In this document: in pieces, positions 34,081-42,185 of the stretch | Numbering within the stretch: position 1 is the first letter of the stretch | Layout: the number at the start of each line of letters is the position of its first letter | From: Acanthamoeba sp. SK_2022b | Taxonomy: Eukaryota > Discosea > Longamoebia > Acanthamoebidae | Assembly (NCBI GenBank): GCA_027943245.1 | Contig: JANDJZ010000083.1 | Span: 1 to 64,000, forward strand | Length of the DNA stretch: 64,000 nucleotides | Direction of reading: 5' to 3' | Program-made: the position numbers and the translations under genes | Notes under the pieces: generated by a model | The model's database searches: none | The model's input: the letters and a program-made list of their open reading frames with translations, nothing else | Told to the model about the DNA's origin: nothing

Positions 34081-35685
34081 ATGGAGGAGCTGCTTGGTGC
34101 ATACCTCAAGGGCCGCGTGGGGGCTCTGGCGGACAACGACGTGTTCTCCGGCGGCCTGATGCTGCTCGTCGTGGGCGTGGTGGCGGCCTACGTGCACTGG
34201 CTCTCTCAGGTGCTGTGGGAGCGGTTGCAGCGGCAGTTCCTGGTGTCGCTCGAGGTGCGGAAGGAGGACGAGGCCTTCCACTGGCTTATGAAGTGGCTCG
34301 CCCTGCAGACCGAGAAGACCAACGGCCGCGAGCTGAGCATGCTCACCACGCGCGAGAACACCCGCGATCGGTGGGAGGGCGCCGAGGCCGCTACCAAGCC
34401 CGAGCTGCACTTCGGGCCTGCGCCAGGCCTCCACTTTCTCCGGTTCCGGGGCCGCATCGTTACCGTGGAACGCACGGTCAAGGAAAACCAGTTTGGCGGC
34501 GGAAACGGCAACGGGCTCGAGCTGCAGGAGACGCTGAAGCTCACCACCTACGGGCGCGACCCGCGGGTGCTGAAGGAGCTGGCCACGAGCGCCATGAACC
34601 ACTCGCTGGGCGAGGAGCTGGGCAAGACGCTGATCTTCCAGCCCAAGTACGGGTGGACCGGGACCTGGCGCAAGCTGATGGCCATCGAGAAGCGGTCGAT
34701 CGAGTCGGTCCACTTCCCGCGGGGCACGCTCGAGAAGCTGCTGGCCGATGTGCGCGAGTTCTTCGCGATGCGCGACTGGTACAAGCGGAGGGGCATCCCC
34801 CACCGCCGCGGCCTCATGCTCTACGGGCCTCCCGGCAACGGCAAGTCGTCGTTCGCCGCGGCCCTGGCCGGCGAGCTGGGCCTCAACCTGTGCGTATGCA
34901 GCCTGGCCAACACGAGCCTCGACGACGACGACCTGCAGGAGTACATGCGCAAGATGCCCAAGGGCAGCATCCTCCTGCTCGAGGACATCGACGCCGCCTT
35001 TGTCCACCGCAAGAAGAACGTGGACGCCGGCAACAACAGCAACAAGGTCACCTTCAGCGGCCTCCTCAACGCGCTCGACGGCGCCGTGGCCTTTGAGGGC
35101 TCGCTCGTCCTCATGACCACCAACCACCGCGAGAAGCTCGACCCCGCCCTCACCCGCCCCGGCCGAGTCGACTTTGCCCTCTACGTCGGTCTCGCCAACC
35201 GCGACCAGATCGAGCGCCTCTTCGCCTACTTCTACCAGCCGTGGGAGGCCGCCGCCGAGCTCGAGAAGGCCGAGAAGGACGTCGAGCTGCTTGCCGCCGC
35301 CAAGAAGCAGGCCGCCGCTCGCCGTGCCGAGATTGAGAGCGAGCGCGCCCGCGTCAACAAGCTGGCCGTCGAGTTCGCCTGCCTCGTGCCCGAGGAGCAG
35401 CTTTCGATGGCCAGCCTCCAGGGCTACCTCCTCCGCTTCAAGCTCGACCCGCAGGCCGCCATCGACAACGTCGCTCAGTTCGTTGCCGAGGAGCAGGCAC
35501 GCATGACCGAGGAGCAGGCCCGACGCAAGAAGGAGGAGGCCGAAGAGAGGGAGGCGGAGGAGAAGGAGGCCAAGGAGAAGGAGAAGGAGGAATCCACCCC
35601 CTCCATGGCTTCTCCTTCTATGGCTGCGACCAAGGTCAATGATGAGAAGCTGGCGCTGGTCGATGCCGTTAGCGTGTCAGCTTGA
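34081..35685 (+). CDS. BCS1-like mitochondrial AAA ATPase (intronless)
   Basis: Single exon of 534 residues. The open frame continues upstream, but the ATG at 34081 was chosen because it follows the TATA box by 91 bp and gives the typical BCS1 start: a short N-terminus, a membrane helix (LMLLVVGVVAAYVHWL, about 24-40), then the BCS1-specific domain (HFGPAPGLHFLRFRG, TLKLTTYGRDPRVLKEL, TLIFQP, SIESVHFPRGTLEKLL). The AAA module follows with Walker A GPPGNGKSS (about 249-257), Walker B ILLLEDID (about 297), sensor residues in VLMTTNHREKLDPAL and the Arg-finger segment RPGRVD. BCS1 inserts the Rieske Fe-S protein into respiratory complex III of the inner mitochondrial membrane. The C-terminal 70 residues are an extra Glu/Lys-rich coiled tail. 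Absence of introns is unusual for this window. Confidence 0.92.
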   Translation: MEELLGAYLKGRVGALADNDVFSGGLMLLVVGVVAAYVHWLSQVLWERLQRQFLVSLEVRKEDEAFHWLMKWLALQTEKTNGRELSMLTTRENTRDRWEGAEAATKPELHFGPAPGLHFLRFRGRIVTVERTVKENQFGGGNGNGLELQETLKLTTYGRDPRVLKELATSAMNHSLGEELGKTLIFQPKYGWTGTWRKLMAIEKRSIESVHFPRGTLEKLLADVREFFAMRDWYKRRGIPHRRGLMLYGPPGNGKSSFAAALAGELGLNLCVCSLANTSLDDDDLQEYMRKMPKGSILLLEDIDAAFVHRKKNVDAGNNSNKVTFSGLLNALDGAVAFEGSLVLMTTNHREKLDPALTRPGRVDFALYVGLANRDQIERLFAYFYQPWEAAAELEKAEKDVELLAAAKKQAAARRAEIESERARVNKLAVEFACLVPEEQLSMASLQGYLLRFKLDPQAAIDNVAQFVAEEQARMTEEQARRKKEEAEEREAEEKEAKEKEKEESTPSMASPSMAATKVNDEKLALVDAVSVSA

Positions 35686-35875
35686 ACACATTAACTCAGC
35701 CTCGCCTTTGTACATACCCTGGACGTGACCATCAAACAATGATCATCGTCATCAATGTGGTTATTTGTTTCTTGTTCGATGTTGGACGCTGAGTTCTCCC
35801 AAAAGCTGCGTTTTGATCTATGTTGCGATGATAAACGTGCGCTGAGTGTGTATCACACTCAGGAAGTAACAGGAT

Positions 35876-36625
35876 TCAACCAAGGAGAAAGTGACAGGGG
35901 AAGGGGAACTCGTTCACAGGCAGTGGGGGAGAGAGGTGAGGGGAGGAAGAGGAAGAGGAAGAGGAAGAGGCGTAGTCGAGTACAAATGCGTCGTCGTCGT
36001 GAGCACAGTCTGAGCTCACGTCGTTGAGGAGGAAGGCGATGGACGTAGGATTCGTCGTGCTCACCGAGCTGCTCGCTCCTGTCGTGGTCTTCTGCTCACT
36101 TCTACGCCGCCTTCTGCTCATTGTTGAGACGCTTACCGCTGTCGAAGTGCTGTCGTGCGTCTGAGCTCTGCGCCGATGCGGTAGTGGGGCGGTGGCAGCC
36201 GTCTGCGTGCTTGTCCCGTTATTCTGTTCTTGGCACTCTTTCGCCACCTTCCTCCTCTTGGTGGGCGTCGGTGTGGGTGTTGTCTTATTGTCCACACGGC
36301 TTGCCGTGCGACGCCGCCGGCGGGGCGTAGGGGCCCAGGCGGAGTCAAGCGACGGCAGGAGTCCATTCGCGGATGGGGTCGTGGCGGCCTTGACAGCGAG
36401 CGAGGCGAGGAAACTGTGCACGTGACCCATCGACCCGGCGTCAGAGAGCAGGGCCGACGCCAGAGTTGGAATGGATGTCAGTGGCACGTGTTCGTGCCCA
36501 CCCATCACGGCCCTATGCGCCAGCGGTCCCGTTTGCGGGGCGCTCGGGGACGGTGGGGAGGAAGATGGTGGGGACAGGCCAGCAGACAAGGTGGGCGAGC
36601 TCCTCCTCAGCATGGTGGACGTCAT
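35876..36625 (-). CDS. Orphan Ser/Arg-rich protein, copy A of duplicated family (putative nuclear)
   Basis: Single-exon gene of about 249 residues, paralogous to the gene at 38430-39350. Three blocks are conserved between the copies: an N-terminal block MGGxEHVPLTSIPTLASALL plus DAGSMxHVHSFLASLAVKAA, a central SPTSIAFLLND-type motif (here NPTSIAFLLND), and a C-terminal EFPFPCHF end. Between them are basic runs (RRRRR, TKRRKVAKE) that look like nuclear signals and a Ser run next to acidic residues. The ATG at 36625 was chosen by comparison with the paralogue; an earlier in-frame ATG at 36730 exists. I recognise no known family. A regulatory role in the nucleus is only an inference from composition. 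Confidence 0.68.
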   Translation of the reverse strand: MTSTMLRRSSPTLSAGLSPPSSSPPSPSAPQTGPLAHRAVMGGHEHVPLTSIPTLASALLSDAGSMGHVHSFLASLAVKAATTPSANGLLPSLDSAWAPTPRRRRRTASRVDNKTTPTPTPTKRRKVAKECQEQNNGTSTQTAATAPLPHRRRAQTHDSTSTAVSVSTMSRRRRRSEQKTTTGASSSVSTTNPTSIAFLLNDVSSDCAHDDDAFVLDYASSSSSSSSSPHLSPPLPVNEFPFPCHFLLG

Positions 36626-37076
36626 GTGGCGGCGGGTGTGTACAATGAGGGTGGGCTTGCTAGCTGTGATGTGCACACGATGTGGGGTGTGAGTGAACAA
36701 TAGCTGGTAGCCTTGCCAGCTGCCCGTCATTTATTCAGTTCCTTCCAGATCTGCACGTGTGGAGTGAACGCTTCCTGTTGATTAGGAACGTAAGATCTCT
36801 CAGCAACTCGACCGACGGGTTACGCGCGACGTTTCATTTGTCGACACAAGATGTTCGGAATTAACTGCGAAAGCCAACCACTAATCGCTTTCCCTCTTGA
36901 CTCCCCGAGTTTTCCCACCGTCGCGTGCACGGCGAGTTCAACGGTATGCCAGGTGGACAAAGCAGAAACTGGTGCAGAGCTGTGCGACTGCCTCACACAC
37001 AACTTTCCATAACCCTCTTCAGCTGTCCCCTCCCCCCACGCACATGCTCCGAAGTGCCCTCGCCCATCGCCGTAGC

Positions 37077-37830
37077 CTAGACAGGTTCCTCCTCTTGGAA
37101 CAGGTCCACGTTGTTGTTGCGTCGCCAACTGCCCGCCGACGATACCGAGGAGAACGACGTGGTGGAGACCGACTTCTGCAATCGCGCGCTCTCCTCGTCC
37201 TCGGCCTCGGCCTCATGGCTGGCGCCCGAGTGGCTCGACGTGGCGACCATTCGGCTGCGGTAGAGCGCGCCGAGGGGCGCCCGTGGCGTGTGCTCCACTG
37301 TGCTGTGCACAGCGGCAGTTGCGGGCGGGTCGCCATGCGCGCGCCTGTAGAGCAACACGCCCACTGTCGCTGCCGCCGCGCCCAGCAAGATCAAGAGGAC
37401 CGGCACCTGTGACATGAACACCACGCAACGGGTGATCAGGAGAGAGAGCTCGTCTCCTTCGATGAGGAGAATTGATAGGCCAATGTGCATTGGGAGGAAT
37501 GTCCTCTACCCCGACCGCAAGGCCGACGCCCAGGCCGACTTTGGCGCCTTCGGACAGGCCGCCGCCATTGGACTGCCGCACCAAGGTCCCAGCCGAGGGC
37601 GATGGGGAGCGCGAAGGGTTGCGGCTGGGCGTAGCCGAGGGCAACCTGGATGACGAGGGCTGGGGAGTTGGTGAGACTGAGGCTGGCAAGCTCGAGTAGA
37701 CTGGGAAGGCCGAGTAGGAGGGTGCGGCTGGCGAGGGGCTCGTGAACTGCGCCACAGAGTGGTCGACGTTGAAGCCGATGAGGACGACAAAGAAGAGGGC
37801 GAGCATGAAGACAAGGCGGCTTGGGGCCAT
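37077..37830 (-). CDS. Signal-peptide/single-TM protein with Ser-Pro-rich ectodomain, copy A
   Basis: Two exons, 37510-37830 and 37077-37406, give 216 residues. Layout: signal peptide (RLVFMLALFFVVLIGF), Ser/Pro/Ala-rich extracellular stretch, a SEGAKVGLGVGLAVG segment ending at the intron, one TM helix (VPVLLILLGAAAATVGVLLY), the stop-transfer RRAHGD, and a cytoplasmic tail with YRSRM, KSVSTTSFSSVSSAGSW and a terminal NNNVDLFQEEEPV. The paralogue at 40135-41230 shares the intron position, the TM layout and these tail motifs. It looks like a small type I surface protein with a heavily glycosylated stalk; the conserved tail suggests a cytoplasmic partner. No family recognised. Confidence 0.72.
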
Positions 37831-38173
37831 CGCGGTTGCGTGGCTTGTGTGTGCCAAGTCAGGTTGGGGTGACGATGACGATGATGACGAGCGGATGGCC
37901 CTCAACGTGGTGAAACTGGTCGAGGTGGGCGCTGTAGCTGTTCATTCTCCATCACCACGAAGGAGCGCGCCTGATGGTTGCTATAATTCTGGCTGTAGGC
38001 CGTGGTGCTGTAAAACATGCGTGGCCTTGCCACCTTCTGCCTGCTGCAGCTCCCTGTGCTTAACATTGAGGAGATTTGAGAAAGAGGCGTGCTGGGGTGT
38101 GAGGGAGACTTGACAAAGCCCCAACCAACAACGTGTTCAAAAGGGAGGTGACAGCGGCTGCAGGACATGTTTA

Positions 38174-38248
38174 CGCGCTCTACCACTGAGCTAGCCGAGC
38201 ACAGGCCCGGCCCAGGAGTCGAACCTGGGGCCACGAGATCTTCAGTCT
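38174..38248 (-). tRNA. Candidate circularly permuted tRNA-Phe(GAA)
   Basis: On the minus strand the 3' half of a tRNA (38248-38204) precedes the 5' half (38200-38174), with only three bases between. Rejoined, the halves make a 72-nt cloverleaf with every stem paired. Acceptor strands are GCTCGGC and GCCGGGC (one G-U), the D arm is GCTC-AGTGGTA-GAGC, the anticodon stem is CG plus AGA against TCTCG, the anticodon loop is CTGAAGA (GAA, Phe), the variable loop is TGGCC, and the T arm is CCAGG-TTCGACT-CCTGG. Positions T8, A14, G18, G19, A21, T33, C48, G53, TTC and A58 are all as expected. No normal-order partner half lies on either side. It could instead be the relic of two tandem tRNA genes. No clear bulge-helix-bulge was found at the junction (28/29). 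Confidence 0.6.
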
Positions 38249-38429
38249 ATCGATGAACCAGCACGCCATGAGCACCCCGCAGTGCACGCATGAACCGATG
38301 CCCCTGTGTCAGTGACCTAATTGGGACTAGGAAGTCGGGAAAAAGAACGCCCAAACAAACACGTGCGCACATCAAAAATCGACAAAAAGTTCGTGTGTTT
38401 GTTGCGGCCCAACAAGTTTAGTTTGTGCT

Positions 38430-39350
38430 TCAATGGGCGGACGTCGTCACCCTTCGCTCCAGCACGAAGTGGCAAGGGAATGGGAAGGGCCCGCCGTCTG
38501 TTGTTGGCGGAGGCGGTGGTGACAGGGAGGGAGAGGAGGAGGCGGGAGAGGGCAAAGAAGAGGAGGAGGATGAAGAAAAGGAGTCACAGAAGAAGGAGTC
38601 ATCGTAGTTGGTGTCATTGTCGTTGAGGAGAAAGGCTATTGACGTCGGGCTCAGCACGTTCTCCTGCTGTCGATGCTTTTGCTCCTCTCCCTCCGCCATG
38701 ACAGGCGTTGGCCTTGAAACTCGCCGTTGGCGAGCGCCCGTGGTCGTGTTGCTTCGCTGCCTGCTGGTTCGTCGCTTTCTGCTCGACGTAGCCGTGGTGG
38801 TCGTCGTGTCGCTCTCGTGACCACCGCCCACGGGCGTGGCTGTGCTTGTGGTGTTGGTGCTCGTGGCGCTGCTGGCCGCCCGTCGCGTGCGTCGCTGCTT
38901 GCGCGGCCGCGTAGTCGAGGTGGCGCTGCTGGCCTCGTCGGAATCGGCTCCCGCGCCAGACTCCTCCGGGTCGACGGCCGCAGGCGCACGTCGGCGTCGG
39001 CGCTGGGGAGGCGCTGCCCAGGCGGCGGCGTGGCCAAAGGGCGAGTGTGGGTCGTCGCTTGCAGACGAAGCGGCCTTGACAGCGAGCGAGGCGAGGAAGC
39101 TGTGCACGTGGTGCATGGACCCGGCATCAGCGAGCAGGGCCGACGCCAGCGTCGGAATGGAGGTCAGCGGCACGTGTTCCTGTCCACCCATCACAACCTG
39201 CTGGGAGGAAGGCGACCGAGGTGGGCTTGTAGTCGTGGTCATCATCGTGGGAGACGACACGGCGGTGTGATGGGCCTGCGAGGGTGAGGGGGCAGCTGCT
39301 TCGGAGTAGTTGGTGCTGTATTGGTTGTGGTGGCGCGCGCCCAGCAGCAT
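38430..39350 (-). CDS. Orphan Ser/Arg-rich protein, copy B of duplicated family (putative nuclear)
   Basis: Single-exon gene of 306 residues, the paralogue of 35876-36625. It carries the same MGGQEHVPLTSIPTLASALL and DAGSMHHVHSFLASLAVKAA blocks, a LSPTSIAFLLND motif and a PFPFPCHFVLE end followed by a short extra tail. The centre is full of basic clusters (QRRRRRA, RPRKQRRTRR, RKRRTSRQR), consistent with nucleic-acid binding or nuclear import, and a Ser/Asp-rich region follows. The long antisense frame over the same stretch is composition-driven and was not called. Same orientation and same downstream order as copy A, which shows that the two-gene unit was duplicated in tandem. Confidence 0.72.
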   Translation of the reverse strand: MLLGARHHNQYSTNYSEAAAPSPSQAHHTAVSSPTMMTTTTSPPRSPSSQQVVMGGQEHVPLTSIPTLASALLADAGSMHHVHSFLASLAVKAASSASDDPHSPFGHAAAWAAPPQRRRRRAPAAVDPEESGAGADSDEASSATSTTRPRKQRRTRRAASSATSTNTTSTATPVGGGHESDTTTTTATSSRKRRTSRQRSNTTTGARQRRVSRPTPVMAEGEEQKHRQQENVLSPTSIAFLLNDNDTNYDDSFFCDSFSSSSSSSLPSPASSSPSLSPPPPPTTDGGPFPFPCHFVLERRVTTSAH

Positions 39351-40134
39351 AACGTTTTAACGGCTGTGTGTAGGTTTGGTTGGGAAGGCGCGCGAGGAGA
39401 AGGGTTTCTGTTGGCTGGGGTAGTGTGGCAGGTGCTGGGAGCTTCTCAAGCAAGCCGGATCGGTGGTGGCTGTGGTTGGCGGGCAGCAGCCTAGAGCGAG
39501 AGTGGGCCGGGGTTGTGAGGTGTTCGGGAAGTGGACGCGGCACGATGGGGAACGCGATGCGCGTCTCTCTCTGCGTTGAGTAAGATAAAAATTCAATCGG
39601 GGAGAGGGGGCTCTCACTTTCAACATCTATGCCCGGTCGTTACGATCCACGATTGGCCACACGTGGAAGGTCCGTTGGGCAGGAACTTAAGGTCGCAAAA
39701 CTCCGGTCGGACAGGAGGTAGACAGCAGGTCGATTGGAGAAGGAAAATTCGGAGAATCAATATCTGGCGCACTTTTGGACATTAATCGTGCGTCTCCTAG
39801 GAGCGCGCTGACCAATTACGGCGGATTTGGTCGGAGTCATCGCCCAATCGACGGTTGTTCGATCTGTGACAGGCTGCACATGACCTACACGCGTGGGCCC
39901 AGCTTCGACGGCTTGGCGCGTGGACAACGCAGAAAATAGGTGCACCAATCCGTGATGTCAGCTTTGAGTCACCGTATCGTTACAGGTTCACCAGCAGTCG
40001 GTCTATTTCGCGTAATAAGATGCCCCTCCTACCCACGTGACCACGTTGTAACTCAACATTTCCATTCTAACTTTCGTTGGCGACTTTCCGCTGACACCGC
40101 GTGCTGTGCCCGGGCTGAACGCGAAACGTGTGCT
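39351..40134. other. Intergenic region inside the duplicated cassette
   Basis: I see no supported exon. It holds the upstream region of copy B of the orphan nuclear-like gene and the 3' flank of the TM gene. Confidence 0.5.
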
Positions 40135-41230
40135 TCACACGGGCTGAATGTCGGCGAAGAGCTCCACGTTGTGGTTGTGCGCCCAGCTGTCAACTGATGA
40201 GGTGGCCGATGACATGGAGGTCTGGGACATGGTCTTCTGTAGGGTGCCGTCGGCTGCCTCGAGGTCTTCGTCGGCGGCCAGACCAGAGACCGGCGGGTTG
40301 GTGGCAGCGCTAGAGGCCGGTATCACCCGGCTGCGGTACTGGGCTGTGCCGGCGGCCGTGCGCGGGCCTGGCTTGCGGGAGGAGGATGAAGCGTTGAACG
40401 ATCGCTCGCTCTTGCCGGCGCGCCGATACAGGATCACGCCCACCACCACCGTCACTATCGCCACCACGATGAGGAGCGCAGGCAGCTGTGTGTTGGACAC
40501 ATGTTGTAAGTAAGTGTGGGCAAGGTAAGAAGACAAGCCAGCCGCATTCTGCAAGCAGCCTATGAAAGCCAAGTCGCTGTACCCCAGCTGCCAAGCCCAC
40601 TCCCAGACCGATCTTTGCTTCGCTGGAGAGACCGCTGTCGCCGCCACCGTCGGACCTGACCGCGCCTCCCGGAGAGGATGAGGGGGAAGGCACCCGCGAC
40701 GGGCTATTGCTCGGGCTGACCCCGGGCGAGGGCGAGGCCGACGGTTGGGGCGACGACGAGGACGACGATGCCGGAGAAGGCGTGCGTGAGGGAGAGGCAG
40801 CGGCCGACGGCGTGGACGACGCTGAGGAAGCAGCCGAAGGTGATGCTGCAGCCGTGGGAGTGGGCGCATCAGGAGACGACGAGACCGACGGCTGTGGCGA
40901 AGACGACCTTGACGGCGAGGGCGCGGCGGGCGAAGACGAAGGAGACGGAGCGGCGGGAGAAGAAGAGGGAGACGGGGCGGCAGGCGAAGAGGAGGGAGAC
41001 GGGGCGGCGGGTGAAGAGGAAGGCGAAGGTGCAGCTGGAGACGGCGAAGGCGACGCCGCTGCTGGAGAAGGTGAAGGGTCTGGTGAGGCCGCTGCTGGAG
41101 ATGAGGAAGCGTCTGGCGACGTCGATTGGGCATGGGCCGGGCGATGATGACTCAGCGCAATAACCAAGAAGAGATAAAAGATGGCTAGCCATCGTGTGGC
41201 AGAACCTGTGAGGTGGTGATGTGCGACCAT
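40135..41230 (-). CDS. Signal-peptide/single-TM protein with (SPAAPSPS)n ectodomain, copy B
   Basis: Two exons, 40583-41230 and 40135-40485, give 332 residues. Signal peptide (WLAIFYLFLVIAL then AHAQS), then an ectodomain dominated by repeats of the type SPAAPSPSSSPAAPSPS, then SSEAKIGLGVGLAAG at the intron, a TM helix (LPALLIVVAIVTVVVGVILY), RRAGKS, and a tail with YRSRV, KTMSQTSMSSATSSVDSW and a terminal NHNVELFADIQPV. It is longer than copy A only because of extra ectodomain repeats. The hydroxyproline/serine-type repeat suggests an extended, probably O-glycosylated stalk at the cell surface. Ligand and partner are unknown. Confidence 0.78.
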
Positions 41231-41595
41231 AACGAAGGGTAATCGATACGCGCCTGGTGCTGCTGTTGTTGAGCAGGCTGCTTGGTTCGGGAGTGCGTAT
41301 GTCTTGTTAGCCTTGTGGTGCTTCTTGCGGGGACCGTTATCTCGACTCCCCGCGGCATGACCTATGCCCCCACGAAGATGGTGCGGCCAGCCGCACTCCT
41401 CATCAAGTGGGCCAAGGCTCTCCCGTGACTTCCACAGCTACTTGCCGACACAAGCCGTGCGCGAACTAAGTCACGCCAAGAGGCACCAGCGCCACGTTTT
41501 GCCATTGGTTGGCCAGTCCAAAATGTCAACCCTGGATAAAATGTTTAGCGCGCGAAATATGTGGAGCATTCTTCCAGCGGACACAAATAGCAGAA

Positions 41596-41681
41596 TGAAA
41601 TGACGCGCACATGTGGGTAACTGGTATTTGTGTACGCCATTACCCACAAATACCAGTTACCCACATGTGCGCGTCATTTCA
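41596..41681. repeat. Perfect 37-bp inverted repeat with 12-nt loop
   Basis: The left arm 41596-41632 and right arm 41645-41681 are perfectly complementary, leaving a 12-nt spacer (TACGCCATTACC). It lies between the TM-protein gene and the GATA gene, 340 bp before the latter's TATA box. It would form a very stable cruciform or RNA hairpin. Confidence 0.92.
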
Positions 41682-42020
41682 GTTTTATCAGCAAAGAGAT
41701 AAGACAAGCGTTGCTCGTTCACGGGGAGACCGAGCGTCGCCAACAGGCATGAAAGACGCGAGAAAGATGGCAAGTAGGTGGACGGTAGTGGTGCTGCCGG
41801 ACGAAAGGCGCCAACGCGAGCACGAGAGCGCGATCAGCTGGCTGTGAGGTGGCAAAGATGATCGCGCCGCCACCTTAAGCTGCCGCGGAGTGAGTGCGTG
41901 GTTGGGCTGGTTCCACCGAAATCCAAGAGTTAGTGAGGTCGGAGAGTTCCGGCGCCACTCGACCGCGTGCAACACGCACACGAGATTCCACTCACGCATG
42001 CGACAGCTCGCTGGCGTGAG

Positions 42021-42027
42021 TATAAAG
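42021..42027 (+). promoter_or_regulatory. TATA box of GATA gene at 42.2 kb
   Basis: TATAAAG lies 165 bp upstream of the ATG at 42186. It argues that the in-frame extension upstream of that ATG is leader, not coding. Confidence 0.6.
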
Positions 42028-42185
42028 GCTCCTCCCATCATCTTCGTAAGCCACCACGGCAGAGACACACCACAGCGAACTCACCACCAAAAAAGAATTG
42101 CCAAGACCCCCAGCCACAACCCATCCCGCCATCTCTCTCTCTCTCTCTGTCCACTTGTCGTCGCTACAGCCATCATCGCCTAGGC

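Larger units (their letters stand above)
35876..41230. other. Tandem duplication of a two-gene cassette
   Basis: Gene pair A (35876-36625 and 37077-37830) and pair B (38430-39350 and 40135-41230) have the same order and orientation, and the members match pairwise. The tRNA-like locus lies between the two copies. Confidence 0.85.

Noticed and set aside
33910..35127. 405-residue antisense ORF over the BCS1-like gene
   Set aside because: Shadow of a perfectly recognisable AAA ATPase on the other strand.
38204..38270. Ordinary tRNA gene read in normal order
   Set aside because: Upstream sequence gives no acceptor or D arm that pairs; only the downstream half completes the cloverleaf.
41967..42185. 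N-terminal extension of the GATA paralogue 1
   Set aside because: A TATA box lies at 42021 and the paralogue at 46684 starts at the equivalent of 42186.
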